A stretch of 64,000 nt of DNA from Ensifer sp. WSM1721 (GCF_000513895.2 NZ_CP165785.1:248001-312000), one strand, 5' to 3'; counted from the stretch's first letter, positions 34,600 through 44,246 are shown. A program made the numbers and translations. Notes: generated by a model from the sequence alone, not told the origin.

Positions 34600-36324
34600 T
34601 TAGATACCTTGTCTCTTGGCGCGACGGCCGGCTCTGAGCGAGCGAACTGCGATGACGATTGAACCTAGGAGGACAGGCGCAATCACGATTGTTGCGACAG
34701 CCGAGACAACCGGGGTGATGCCGCTTCGCAAGAACGAATAGATTGTGACGGGCAGCGTTTTATCGAGTTCGGTTTGGAACATTGCGAGAACCGCTTCGTC
34801 CCATGATGTCACGAAGGAGATGACAAGCGCGCCGACGACAGCGGGGATCACGATTGGAACGACAATGCCCAGGAACGCACGGGCATTACTCGCACCCATC
34901 GTCCACGCTGCCTGCTCGATTGAGATATCCACGGCCGACAACGCGTTCGCCAGAATCAGGAAAGCGAGAGGCAGACACAAGACGGAGTGAGCGATAACGA
35001 GGCCAACGTCTGTGCCAAGCAATCCTAGCTTCCCCTGCACGTCGTAAATGCCGATGCCGAGCAGGATCACTGGGACGATCAGGGGGACGATTGCAGTTGT
35101 CTGAATCATCGATTTCAACAACATCGACTTTGAGCGGGTACCAACCCGGGCGAGAGCCAGCCCGCAAAGGGTTGCCACCACTGCCGTCAGAATGCCGACG
35201 CGAACGCTCTTAAGGAATGCGTCAATCCAGGTGGATGACGTAAAGGCCTCCACAAACCACCTTGTGCTAAAGCCGACGGGCGGAAATCGGATTTGCGTCG
35301 TCTCCGTTATTGATGTCGGGATGACCACGAGAAGTGGAAGAATGAGCAGCGCGAGATCAAAAAACAGGATGGCGACGCATAAGGCCGCAACGGGCGTCGG
35401 CCTCAACGGATCTCGGGCTGCGGCGCCCCGCGAGCCCTGCTGAACCGGTGACAGCATGCTGCGGCCACCGATTTTCAGCGCCACCATATAACCGATCACA
35501 GACACGCCCAGCAGAGCAATGCCCATCGCAGCCGCCTTACCCCACTGATAGTTCTGAACTTGCTGCTGAATGAAGATAGGGATTGTCAGGTTGTGAGGTC
35601 CTCCCAGGATCGCTGGCGTGAGAAAAAAACCCAGACCGAGCACAAAGACCAATACGCTGCCGCCAAGGAGGGCTGGACGGACTTGGGGGAAGTAAATGTC
35701 CGTGAAGACGCGGCGTTCACTCGCGCCCATCGTCCGCGCAGCGGTCAGCATGGACGTGTCAATCGACATCATCGCGGAGACGAGGATGAGGATCAGATAT
35801 GGAAGCAGATAGGCAACCATACCCACGATCGTCGCGAAGGTGTTGTAGAGCAGGGGGAACGGCCCGACTCCCAGGTAGCCGGCGGCCGAGTTTATGATTC
35901 CTTGTTGTCCGAGGATGGTCGTGAACGCGAACAAGCGAACGATGATCGACACCCAGAAAGGCATTAGGATCAGCACCATCATCAGCGAGGAAAGCCCCCG
36001 CGAGAGACGCGAAATGACGTAGGCTGCCGGAAAGGCGAGGGCTACGGTTACGATCGTCGATACGAACGCAAGCATAACGCTGTGAAGTGCGACCTGTCTG
36101 AGAAGGTCATCGTGTACGATTGCTGCGTAGTGACCGAAATACAGGACGTCCGACAGGGTCGCACGACCCTTTTCATGCAGGCTGCGCAGAACGATCGTGA
36201 TGAGCGGCCAGACCAGGGAAAGGCCAAGGATGAGAAACGCGGGCAGAAGCAAAACGAAGCGAGTGGAAAGGGAGCGCAACACATTCGAGCTACCTGCAGG
36301 CGAGGCGATCGAGACGTAGCCCAT
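34600..36324 (-). CDS. fused two-domain ABC permease (PotB-PotC type)
   Basis: A single 574-residue inner-membrane protein made of two permease modules. Each has about six helices and its own EAA loop: ARTMGASERRVFTDIYFP at about 200 and AWTMGASNARAFLGIVVP at about 490. A hydrophilic linker rich in Arg and Ala (about 285-310) joins them. Polyamine and ferric-iron-type systems usually encode the two as separate genes, although fused forms are known in iron transporters (FbpB). It works with the binding protein at 40.1 kb and the ATPase at 41.4 kb. The neighbours suggest import of an organic acid or zwitterion. Confidence 0.87.
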   Translation of the reverse strand: MGYVSIASPAGSSNVLRSLSTRFVLLLPAFLILGLSLVWPLITIVLRSLHEKGRATLSDVLYFGHYAAIVHDDLLRQVALHSVMLAFVSTIVTVALAFPAAYVISRLSRGLSSLMMVLILMPFWVSIIVRLFAFTTILGQQGIINSAAGYLGVGPFPLLYNTFATIVGMVAYLLPYLILILVSAMMSIDTSMLTAARTMGASERRVFTDIYFPQVRPALLGGSVLVFVLGLGFFLTPAILGGPHNLTIPIFIQQQVQNYQWGKAAAMGIALLGVSVIGYMVALKIGGRSMLSPVQQGSRGAAARDPLRPTPVAALCVAILFFDLALLILPLLVVIPTSITETTQIRFPPVGFSTRWFVEAFTSSTWIDAFLKSVRVGILTAVVATLCGLALARVGTRSKSMLLKSMIQTTAIVPLIVPVILLGIGIYDVQGKLGLLGTDVGLVIAHSVLCLPLAFLILANALSAVDISIEQAAWTMGASNARAFLGIVVPIVIPAVVGALVISFVTSWDEAVLAMFQTELDKTLPVTIYSFLRSGITPVVSAVATIVIAPVLLGSIVIAVRSLRAGRRAKRQGI

Positions 36325-36325
36325 C

Positions 36326-37864
36326 TCACATCTCCAACGGCTTGCGATAGGAAAGCTTCAGCAGGCGCGCGAGGTATTTTCGGGTGTCGCGCGGATCGAT
36401 CATTTCTTCTGCGCCAAAGTTTTCGATAGCGCGCCAGATCGACGTTTGCGCCTCAAAGCGTTTCGTCAGTTCAGCCTTGAGCTCTGCGCGCTGTTCCGGC
36501 GGTACTGCATCAAGCTGGGCGCGGAAGGCGGCCTCGACTCCGCCTTCGATCGGCATGTCTCCCCAGGCCGCGCTTGGCCAAACCAGACGCAGGCTCATCG
36601 GATTGCGGCTCCCGGTCGCAACTCCACCGAGACCGTAGGAACGGCGAACCTGGACGGTGATCACCGGAATCTTCGCCTGCTGGATTGCCCGAAGAGCGTA
36701 TGCTCCGAACTTGAGGACGCCCGCTTCCTCCGCTTTCGGGCCAACGAGGAAGCCTGGAACGTCGACCAGATAGGCAATAGGGATGTGGAAACGATCGCAA
36801 AGTTCGACGAACTTGGCCTGCTTCAACGACGACGGCACATCCAATGAACCCGCCACAAACCGCGCATCCGAAGCGAGAATGCCGACTGTGTGTCCCTCTA
36901 TGCGCGCCAAGCCGGTCCGGAGCGACTTTCCATAGTCCGGAGCAATTTCAAAGAAGCTCTCCTGGTCTACCAGGCAGCGGATGAGGGCGTGCACATCGTA
37001 AGCGCGCCTGAGACTGGGCGAAACGATCCCAAGCAGTTCTTCCTGATCGTTCGCCGTCCAGTCGGCACGTACTGCCGGACGTCTGCAGACATTGTCGGGT
37101 AGATACCCAAGAACCTTCTTGATTTGCTGAAGCGCGTCATCCTCGTTGTCCGCCTGATTGTCGATAAGACCCGAGGCTCGCGTGTGGATCGAGACACCGC
37201 CAAGCGCGAACTTGTCGATTTCGAGACCCAACGCCTGCTTCACGACTGGCGGGCCGCCCGCAAACAGGCAGCCATTGTCCGAAGTCATGACCGAGAAATG
37301 GGATATATGTGCCCGGGCAGCTGAGCTGCCTGCAGTCGGACCGAGCACCGCCGCCAGAACCGGCACTTGCTCAAGCAAATCAAACATAGGGTAGGTCGGA
37401 TTAGCGGACTGAAGTTCAGGATATCCTATCTGGTCCTGAAGAATTACCGAGCCTCCGACACCATTGATGAGCATTACCAAGGGGATTTTATAGCCAATCG
37501 CAAATTCTTCGATGAAACCGCCCCATCCCCCCTTGTATCGGGCAAGGTGCACGCCTGTTCCGCCACCCTCAACGCTGTAGTCTTCCGCACCGATAGCAAC
37601 CGACCGGCCATCGATTTCGCACAGGCCACAGACGAATGTTGATGCCAGCAGCGACCCGTCATCGGTGGGGGTCGTAACGAAAGTGCCGATTTCAAGAAAG
37701 CTGCCGTGATCTGCGATCTTGGCAATCCTCTCGCGCGCGGTCGAACGCCCATATTTGTGCTCACGGGCGATCCTTTCGGGACCGCTCGACGCGAGCGCTA
37801 TACCGCGCCGCCGTTCAAGTTCGGAAAGCAAAGCTTCCCATTCAACACTGATTTTCTGCGTCAT
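36326..37864 (-). CDS. acyl-CoA carboxylase, carboxyltransferase subunit
   Basis: A 512-residue propionyl/methylcrotonyl-CoA-carboxylase-type beta subunit, which moves CO2 from carboxybiotin to an acyl-CoA. Seen: N-terminal crotonase half with GSFLEIGTFV and INGVGGSVILQDQIGYPELQ, the ARAHISHFSVM acyl-CoA pocket, and the C-terminal half with VPGFLVGPKAEEAGVLKFGA and WPSAAWGDMPIEGGVEAAFR. GAGGGGGAACGT precedes the ATG at 37864. The partner is the biotin carboxylase/carrier protein at 42.6 kb, across the divergent promoter. The acyl-CoA substrate is not known; it would be supplied by the ligase just upstream. Confidence 0.88.
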   Translation of the reverse strand: MTQKISVEWEALLSELERRRGIALASSGPERIAREHKYGRSTARERIAKIADHGSFLEIGTFVTTPTDDGSLLASTFVCGLCEIDGRSVAIGAEDYSVEGGGTGVHLARYKGGWGGFIEEFAIGYKIPLVMLINGVGGSVILQDQIGYPELQSANPTYPMFDLLEQVPVLAAVLGPTAGSSAARAHISHFSVMTSDNGCLFAGGPPVVKQALGLEIDKFALGGVSIHTRASGLIDNQADNEDDALQQIKKVLGYLPDNVCRRPAVRADWTANDQEELLGIVSPSLRRAYDVHALIRCLVDQESFFEIAPDYGKSLRTGLARIEGHTVGILASDARFVAGSLDVPSSLKQAKFVELCDRFHIPIAYLVDVPGFLVGPKAEEAGVLKFGAYALRAIQQAKIPVITVQVRRSYGLGGVATGSRNPMSLRLVWPSAAWGDMPIEGGVEAAFRAQLDAVPPEQRAELKAELTKRFEAQTSIWRAIENFGAEEMIDPRDTRKYLARLLKLSYRKPLEM

Positions 37865-37874
37865 ACGTTCCCCC

Positions 37875-39434
37875 TCAAATTCCAATCAGGTCGGCACAAA
37901 TCTTCGCCAGCTCTTTCTTGTCGACCTTCGTCGCGTTGCGGATTGGGAAGCTGTCCAGAAAGAGGATGTGACGTGGCTTCTTGTACGACGCGAGCTGCGT
38001 CAGGATGAACGACATGATTTCCTCCTTGGATGGAGCCATGTCGTTGCGCGGAACGATCGCAGCACAAACGACCTCCGTGAACTCTTCGTCGGGGAGACCG
38101 ACAACGGCAACATCGATTACCGCTGGATGCTGACGAATGACATTCTCGATTTCCGCTGGATAGATGTTCTGCCCCTTGGAAATGATGAGGTCTTTGCTAC
38201 GGCCGACGATATAGATCCATCCATCATCGTCCATCGTCGCAAGGTCACCGATCTTGAGCCATCCATTCCGGACCGTTTCCGCATCAAGCTGTGGAGCGTT
38301 CCAGTAGTTTCTCATGACAGACGGGCCAGCAGTCCATACGTCGCCAATCCCACCGATCGGAACGTCGTTGCCATCGGCATCGAGAAGCCGGACCGACTGG
38401 CCTGGCACGCATCGGCCGACCGAGCCAGGATGAAGCTCGATGTCTTCCCCCTCGATTAAGGTCGGAAGACCCGACTCAGTGGATCCATAAGCGATCGCAA
38501 GGTGAATGTCCGACCAGCGCCGACGAACCTCGGCAATCAGGGCAGGGGGGCAATTCTCTCCGCCCGTGTACCACCATTTCATCGATTGCAGCGGCAACGG
38601 ACGACGGTCATCCGCCTCGATCATATTCCTGAACATCGATGGGAAGATTAGAGCGTGCGTTACGCCCCATTGCGCTGTGAACTCACCAAGTCGCTCGGCG
38701 CTCCAGCCCCGGCTTGGCATGATCGCTACCGTACCGCCCATGAGAAACGTCGGAATGGAGCTCTCATTCATTGCAGCCGTGTTGTACATCGGCGCGTTAA
38801 GGAGCATCACGGTGTCTCGGGTGATCCTGAACTGGGTCACCTGTTGCATGGCGCACCACATGACCGCCAATGAACGCATCACGACACCCTTGGGCTTTCC
38901 GGTTGTGCCAGACGTATAGAGGATCATCTGAATCTCGTGAGGGATTGCGGCCGCCAGGGCCGGATGGTCTCCGGCAAGGGCCTCGTACTCATCGCCGCCT
39001 CGAGCCGCTTCGAGCGTGATAATCCTTGGAGCCGCGGAGAGAGTGTTCACCGCCTCTCGAAGGACAGAAAACAGTTCGGTTTCGACGAACACCACTTTCG
39101 AACCGCTGTCTTCGACGATCGAGGCAATCTCGCTGGCGGTCAAACGGAAGCTGATCGGCACCAGCGTCAGACCTGCAAACGCGCAGGCAAAGTAGAGCTC
39201 GAATATTTCGCCACGATTGAAGAGCAAGGACGCAACTCGATCGCCCGTCTCGAGACCCATTGCACGGAGTGCACCCGCGATCTTCAGCGAACGGTTCCGA
39301 AGCTGGTGATAGGTGAGGGCGCCGTTCTCCCAAACCAGGGCCAGCTTGTCGGGACGATGCAGAGCTGACGGTCCGGAATCGCCCAGAATAGAAGACACGG
39401 TCCACCCGAGGGTAGATTCAGCATTGTTCAGCAT
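37875..39434 (-). CDS. AMP-dependent acyl-CoA ligase
   Basis: A 519-residue ANL-superfamily enzyme that activates a carboxylic acid with ATP and CoA. Motifs in order: the P-loop-like LYTSGTTGKPKGVV at about 170, the adenylate-binding YGSTESGLP at about 310, the hinge GDLATMDDDGWIYIVGRSKD near 395-415, KGQNIYPAEIE, and the last catalytic lysine in RNATKVDKKEL. The length fits medium-chain/fatty-acid type ligases. Its stop lies 10 bp before the carboxyltransferase start. It opens the intracellular pathway after uptake by the ABC transporter of the same operon. Confidence 0.88.
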   Translation of the reverse strand: MLNNAESTLGWTVSSILGDSGPSALHRPDKLALVWENGALTYHQLRNRSLKIAGALRAMGLETGDRVASLLFNRGEIFELYFACAFAGLTLVPISFRLTASEIASIVEDSGSKVVFVETELFSVLREAVNTLSAAPRIITLEAARGGDEYEALAGDHPALAAAIPHEIQMILYTSGTTGKPKGVVMRSLAVMWCAMQQVTQFRITRDTVMLLNAPMYNTAAMNESSIPTFLMGGTVAIMPSRGWSAERLGEFTAQWGVTHALIFPSMFRNMIEADDRRPLPLQSMKWWYTGGENCPPALIAEVRRRWSDIHLAIAYGSTESGLPTLIEGEDIELHPGSVGRCVPGQSVRLLDADGNDVPIGGIGDVWTAGPSVMRNYWNAPQLDAETVRNGWLKIGDLATMDDDGWIYIVGRSKDLIISKGQNIYPAEIENVIRQHPAVIDVAVVGLPDEEFTEVVCAAIVPRNDMAPSKEEIMSFILTQLASYKKPRHILFLDSFPIRNATKVDKKELAKICADLIGI

Positions 39435-39465
39435 GTTCTTTCCAATTGATCGGCAGTCGAATTCT

Positions 39466-40113
39466 TCACACGACCGCGTAGTTTTTCGCCTGGGCAGGCT
39501 CGACCGCTTCGCCGGCGGGCAGGCCAGCTGCCAAGCGCCGTATCCAGAATCGAACCGGGGAATGCTCTCGCAACTGGGCCATGACCCTTGGGTCCAGCAA
39601 TGAGTGGATGCTCAGTCCGTCCGCCAGCCCGACCAGGTCGGCGGCTATCCGCTTTGGATCAAGCTCGGCGGGAAGGTCTCCCTGCGCTTGGGCATCTCGT
39701 ATCGCCCTCGTAACTGATTTCCGCCATCCTAGAAGATAGCTTTCCAGCTCCTGGCGCAGGTCTTCTTCGGTCATGCCTTCTGCATAAAAGAAGAAGAATA
39801 TCCGACACAGGGCTAGGCGGCGTTTATCGAGTGGGATGCTGCCTTCGAGGATTTGCTCAAGCGCAGCAATACCCTCTAACGTTTTTAAGACGCGTGTATT
39901 ATGTTCCGCGAGAATCTCAGCTGCACGCCGAAGCCCGCCGAGAAGGAGGTCCTGACGATTGTTGAAATAGTGGCCGATCACGCCGGTGGACCATCCTGAA
40001 CGATCCGCGACCTCCCTGATCGTAGCGGCGGCAATGCCCGCCTCCGATACGATATCCAGGAGAACATCGCATATCTGCCTACGTCGTTCGTTATGATCCA
40101 CCAAGCGAGGCAT
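39466..40113 (-). CDS. TetR family regulator, BetI-like
   Basis: A 215-residue regulator. The helix-turn-helix is in TIREVADRSGWSTGVIGHYF (about 35-54). The C-terminal half resembles BetI-type ligand domains (SVTRAIRDAQAQGDLPAELD and DGLSIHSLLDP). BetI responds to choline. The gene lies inside the operon, between the binding protein and the ligase, so it probably controls its own operon and the divergent one. Direct CATTTGTC repeats in the 41.2-41.4 kb promoter region are possible targets, untested. Confidence 0.86.
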   Translation of the reverse strand: MPRLVDHNERRRQICDVLLDIVSEAGIAAATIREVADRSGWSTGVIGHYFNNRQDLLLGGLRRAAEILAEHNTRVLKTLEGIAALEQILEGSIPLDKRRLALCRIFFFFYAEGMTEEDLRQELESYLLGWRKSVTRAIRDAQAQGDLPAELDPKRIAADLVGLADGLSIHSLLDPRVMAQLREHSPVRFWIRRLAAGLPAGEAVEPAQAKNYAVV

Positions 40114-40125
40114 GCCAGTCCTTCT

Positions 40126-41229
40126 CTAGTTCAAAGCAATCCAGCGGTTGAAGCGATCCACCACTTCAGTGATGTGCTGAGCATAATAAGCAGCGTTCTC
40201 TTCGATCGCCTTTTTAGCATTGTCTCCGGCAACGATCCAAGGCGCAACGTCGCCACCATAGGATGAACTGTCGAGTCCGACGACGTCAGTGGTGTAGGTA
40301 ATCTCGTTCACCAAGGCTTTCTGGCCTTCTATGTCCGAGATGAAGTGAGCGATCATCGCCTGACCCGCAATGGCGTTGGGGGCACCGACCGGCACCGCAT
40401 AGACCGCTTGCGAAAAGAGTGAGTTCTCCCATTTGATCGCCAGTGGCGCCTTATCGTTCTTGACCGCCCCATAGGCGCGGCCGCTCCAGGTGATGCCCAT
40501 AGCGCATTCACCGCTCGCTAGAAGCCGGATTGCGTCATCGCCGTTCGACCACCAAAGAATTTCCGCTTTGATCGTGTCCAGCTTTGCGAAGGCTTTGTCG
40601 AGGTCCAGTGGGTAGAGTTTGTCGCGAGAAACACCGTCCGCCAGAAGCGCCGATTCCAGAACGCCGCCGAATTGCGGATACTTGAAAAGGCAACGTTTGC
40701 CCGGGAATCGTTTTAGATCATACAGATCCACGATGCTGCTTGGCGCATTGCCGCCCTCAAACTTTTCGGTATTGTAAGTAAAAACAATCCCATAGCGCAG
40801 AACGTCGATACCGTACTCGTCGTGAGCGCTCTCTCCCACCTTCTTCAGGTCGACAACGGCAGGGTCGAGTTTCTGCAGGTAACCGGCGTCACGGGCTTTG
40901 ATGAAATCGCCTTTCGTCGGAAACTCGATCATGCTCCACGGAATGCTTGCTCCACTGTCCATCGCAGCAAAGAACTTCGTCATGTCGGAGTTAAAGTCAC
41001 CCTTCACGGCGATGCCGGTCTCCTCCTTAAAAGCCTTGATGACCGTTTCTTCGCGTGCGCGGGTGGTCGCTCCACCTGAGCCGTCATGCCATACGAGTTC
41101 ACCCGAAACCTTCGCCTTCACCTCTGACGGAAGCAGATCGGCCGCGAAGCTCCCGCCCGCGATTGGCAGGGAGAGAGTAGCGGCAAAAGCCATTGCAGCG
41201 GTAGTTGTCATTCTGTTCCCCATCGACAT
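40126..41229 (-). CDS. ABC transporter periplasmic solute-binding protein
   Basis: A 367-residue extracellular binding protein of the PotD/AfuA type. A Sec signal peptide of about 29 residues ends at GGSFAADLL. The mature part has GELVWHDGSGGATTRARE (ligand-side loop), GIVFTYNTEKFEG and GITWSGRAYGAVKNDKAP, typical of spermidine/putrescine and related binding proteins. The upstream open frame is longer, but the ATG at 41229 with GGAGGACC in front gives a proper signal peptide. It is the first gene of the minus-strand operon and delivers the unknown substrate to the fused permease. Confidence 0.87.
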   Translation of the reverse strand: MSMGNRMTTTAAMAFAATLSLPIAGGSFAADLLPSEVKAKVSGELVWHDGSGGATTRAREETVIKAFKEETGIAVKGDFNSDMTKFFAAMDSGASIPWSMIEFPTKGDFIKARDAGYLQKLDPAVVDLKKVGESAHDEYGIDVLRYGIVFTYNTEKFEGGNAPSSIVDLYDLKRFPGKRCLFKYPQFGGVLESALLADGVSRDKLYPLDLDKAFAKLDTIKAEILWWSNGDDAIRLLASGECAMGITWSGRAYGAVKNDKAPLAIKWENSLFSQAVYAVPVGAPNAIAGQAMIAHFISDIEGQKALVNEITYTTDVVGLDSSSYGGDVAPWIVAGDNAKKAIEENAAYYAQHITEVVDRFNRWIALN

Positions 41230-41421
41230 GGTCCTCCTAGTACCATTTGTCCGTTGCAACACAACTGTAACAAAAAGAATGCAGCTCGCAAGCCTCCGTC
41301 GCATTTTTTTATAACATTTGTCTTGCTAAACGCGCTTTCCGGCTTAAGATGACCTCAAACACTAGGAGAGGCGCGGTCGGCATGAGCGGCCTCTTGAGAG
41401 CAACTACAAGGGAACTGCAGA
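41230..41421. promoter_or_regulatory. divergent promoter region of the carboxylase system
   Basis: A 192-bp AT-rich spacer. CATTTGTC occurs twice (41244-41251 and 41315-41322), each followed by TTGC a few bases on, which makes these candidate sites for the local TetR protein. The TTGCA-type site E and the tract CGCATTTTTTTATAA also lie here. All control of both transporter halves must act through this region. Confidence 0.5.
41254..41270. promoter_or_regulatory. TTGCA-type operator, site E (arms only)
   Basis: TTGCAACACAACTGTAA has both 5-bp arms of the shared pattern at the right 7-bp spacing, but its spacer does not contain the TTTC seen in sites A-D. It may be chance or another regulator. 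Confidence 0.28.
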
Positions 41422-42564
41422 ATGAGTTTAAAGCCCGTGGTCAGGGAGGGCGCGAGCTCCACCGATGCACCTGGCGATCGCGCAAACGGCATCGAGGTTA
41501 ACGCTGTCGAAGTCCGCTTCCCGAACGGCTTTTACGGGCTCAAACAGACCAGCCTGAACATTCCCGCCGGCACCTTTTGCACGCTGCTTGGGCCTTCAGG
41601 GTCAGGCAAAACGACGCTTCTTAGAGCGATCGCCGGGTTGATAACGCCGAGTGCCGGTACGATTACGATCGGCAGCCGAGAGGTGACGTCACTCTCTGTA
41701 CAGGCGCGCAACATCGGGTTCGTCTTCCAGAACTATGCGCTTTTCCCTCACATGACGGTCGCGCAAAACATCGAGTATCCTTTAAAGCTTCACAAGTGGC
41801 CCCAGGTTGAGAGGCAAGCGCGGACAAAAGAAATACTCGAACTAATCGAGCTCCCGCATGTGGCCGCACGCGCAGTCGGCGAATTGAGTGGTGGGCAACA
41901 GCAACGCGTCGCAATTGGGCGAGCACTGGCCTACCGACCGTCACTTCTGCTTCTTGATGAGCCAATGGGCGCCCTCGACCGTCGATTGCGCCAGCAACTA
42001 GGATCCGATTTGCGAGAAATTCAGCAACGGACAGGTATCACGACTGTTTATGTCACACACGATCAGGAGGAGGCGTTCATCCTTTCCGACAAGATCGCCA
42101 TCATGGATGGCGGCGAAATTCTCCAATACGACACCCCCGCCGAACTCTACTTCCGACCAAATTCTCGATTTGTGGCGCGCTTTCTTGGAGAGGCGAACAT
42201 CGTACCTATAGAGAGACTTGTTCCTACCGCCATCGACGAGACACGTCTCGCGGCGACGCCACTGGGTGAGATACCGGTGGCTACGAGCAGTAAAGGGGTA
42301 ACGAGCGGTGAACCCCTCTCAATAGTTCTCCGGCCCGAGGACCTCTTTCTTGTAAAGGACGAACCCCGCAACGATGATTGGTCACCAGCGATCTCAGTCA
42401 GGATCGAGAAAGAACTCTTCTTGGGAAGCCGCTGTCTGGTGACCGTTTCCAGCCAAGCGGGCAACACCTTGCTTGTCGAGTGCAACAAGTCTGACGTCCC
42501 GCCTTGCGGGACGGACGCCTGGGTGACTTGGAAACGAACGTCGGCGGTTCTGATCAATCGATAA
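41422..42564 (+). CDS. ABC transporter ATPase, PotA type
   Basis: A 380-residue importer ATPase. Walker A is GPSGSGKTTL at about 52-61, the signature is LSGGQQQRVAIGRAL, Walker B is SLLLLDEPMGALDRRL, and the switch His follows in TVYVTHDQEEAF. A C-terminal TOBE domain (about 285-375) with LSIVLRPEDLFLV completes the polyamine/iron-type layout. It energises the fused permease, encoded on the other side of the divergent promoter. It is followed 14 bp on by the biotin carboxylase gene, so transport and carboxylation are cotranscribed. Confidence 0.9.
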   Translation: MSLKPVVREGASSTDAPGDRANGIEVNAVEVRFPNGFYGLKQTSLNIPAGTFCTLLGPSGSGKTTLLRAIAGLITPSAGTITIGSREVTSLSVQARNIGFVFQNYALFPHMTVAQNIEYPLKLHKWPQVERQARTKEILELIELPHVAARAVGELSGGQQQRVAIGRALAYRPSLLLLDEPMGALDRRLRQQLGSDLREIQQRTGITTVYVTHDQEEAFILSDKIAIMDGGEILQYDTPAELYFRPNSRFVARFLGEANIVPIERLVPTAIDETRLAATPLGEIPVATSSKGVTSGEPLSIVLRPEDLFLVKDEPRNDDWSPAISVRIEKELFLGSRCLVTVSSQAGNTLLVECNKSDVPPCGTDAWVTWKRTSAVLINR

Positions 42565-42578
42565 AAGCGGAGGGTCCA

Positions 42579-44246
42579 ATGAAAAAAGTTTTGGTGGCAA
42601 ACCGCGGCGAAATCGCCCTTCGCATTATTAGGGCGTGCAAGGATGCAGGTTACCAATCAGTAGCGATCGCATCTGAGGCCGATCGGCAAGCCCTGTATGC
42701 TCGGGCCGCTGATGAAGTTTTCCTTCTCAAAGGCAATTCGCCTCTGGAGACCTATCTCAACCAGGCGGCGATCCTTGGAATTGCGGATGAAAGTGGCGCG
42801 GATGCAGTACACCCCGGATATGGTCTTCTTTCGGAAAACGAAGAATTCGCAGCCGCTGTCGAGGCCGCTGGCCTGATCTGGATCGGTCCGCCAGCCGAGG
42901 CGATTGCGCAGCTCGGGGATAAGGTTAAGGCGCGCGCCATTGCTCGCAAGGTCGGGGCGCCACTTTTGCCTTCAATGGATGATGGCACCGCGACGATCGA
43001 CCAGGTCCGCAAATTTGTAAAGGCGCATGGCCTCCCGGTCATTATCAAAGCCCAGAACGGCGGCGGCGGTCGCGGCATGCGTATTGTTCGCACGATGGAC
43101 GAGTTGGAGCCGCAAATGGCGGCGGCAGAGCGTGAAGCAGGGCTTGCCTTCGGCCGATCCGAATGTTTCGTCGAAGTGTATGTTGAAAATGCGAGGCACG
43201 TAGAGACACAGTGCCTCGTGGATGCCGACGGGACGATAGCCGTGCTGGCCACGCGCGATTGCACTCTGCAGCGGAGGCAGCAAAAACTTATCGAGGAAGC
43301 ACCAGCACCTTTCCTGTCCAACGCGCAGCGGAAACAGCTGAAGGAGGCTTCGGTTGGTATTCTCAAAGAGGTCGGCTATCGTGGCGCGGCCACCTGCGAA
43401 TTTCTGATAACACCCAGGGGCGAGATTTACTTTCTTGAAGTTAACACCCGCGTCCAGGTGGAGCATCCCGTCACCGAAGAAGTCACCGGCATCGACATCA
43501 TTCGCGAGATGTTCAACATCGCCGAGGGAAAGCTCCTAACCTTCACGGATCCGCCGGTGCGTGGCCATTCAATCGAGTTCCGCATCAATGCGGAAGATCC
43601 CTGGGCGGACTTTCGGCCGGTCCCAGGCAAGCTAACGCGCCTTCGGGTTCCAGGTGGTCCAGGCGTTCGTGTCGATTTCGGTTATGGCGAGGGGGATACG
43701 ATCCCGCCCTACTATGACTCTCTTATGGGGAAGCTCATAGTGACGGGCTGCGACCGTGCGCAGGCGTTGGCGCGAGCTTCGCGGGCTCTGGCTGAACTTG
43801 AAGTGGAGGGTGTCCAGACAATCGTTCCGCTTCACCGGGCAATCCTAAACCGGGAAGAATTCATCGGGACGTACGAACCGGAATTCATCGTCCATACGCG
43901 CTGGATCGACTCAGAAATAGAGCGACTGTCAAAGGAGGCACGGGAGCTCGCTGAACAACCTTCTATCCAGCAGGAAATAAATGTCGACGAGCCCGAACCT
44001 AGTAATGGAGAGATTTCTGAACCGCCGATGTATCGGCGGGGCATCAAGGCGCCCCTCTCCGGCATAGTGTTGGAAATGTGCGTCAAGGAAGGGGATAAAA
44101 TCAGTCGAGGCGACGTGGTTGCCATCATGGAGTCGATGAAGATGGAGCAGTCGATCGTGGCCGAGGAGGGGGGCGTCGTCGCTAAGATCAACGTTGAAAG
44201 GGGTGCATTCATAGAAATGGATGCCGATCTGCTGGGGCTAGACTAA
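42579..44246 (+). CDS. biotin carboxylase + biotin carrier protein (acyl-CoA carboxylase alpha)
   Basis: A 555-residue protein joining biotin carboxylase (1-about 445) and a biotinyl domain (about 480-555). Seen: KKVLVANRGEIALRIIRAC, HPGYGLLSENEEFA, the ATP-grasp loop GGGGRGMRIV, EVNTRVQVEHPVTEE, and the biotin attachment site AIMESMKMEQ. The linker is shorter than in propionyl-CoA or methylcrotonyl-CoA carboxylases (about 650-670 residues), as in some acyl-CoA carboxylases of uncertain substrate. GGAGGGTCCA precedes the ATG at 42579. Partner of the carboxyltransferase at 36.3 kb. Confidence 0.9.
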   Translation: MKKVLVANRGEIALRIIRACKDAGYQSVAIASEADRQALYARAADEVFLLKGNSPLETYLNQAAILGIADESGADAVHPGYGLLSENEEFAAAVEAAGLIWIGPPAEAIAQLGDKVKARAIARKVGAPLLPSMDDGTATIDQVRKFVKAHGLPVIIKAQNGGGGRGMRIVRTMDELEPQMAAAEREAGLAFGRSECFVEVYVENARHVETQCLVDADGTIAVLATRDCTLQRRQQKLIEEAPAPFLSNAQRKQLKEASVGILKEVGYRGAATCEFLITPRGEIYFLEVNTRVQVEHPVTEEVTGIDIIREMFNIAEGKLLTFTDPPVRGHSIEFRINAEDPWADFRPVPGKLTRLRVPGGPGVRVDFGYGEGDTIPPYYDSLMGKLIVTGCDRAQALARASRALAELEVEGVQTIVPLHRAILNREEFIGTYEPEFIVHTRWIDSEIERLSKEARELAEQPSIQQEINVDEPEPSNGEISEPPMYRRGIKAPLSGIVLEMCVKEGDKISRGDVVAIMESMKMEQSIVAEEGGVVAKINVERGAFIEMDADLLGLD

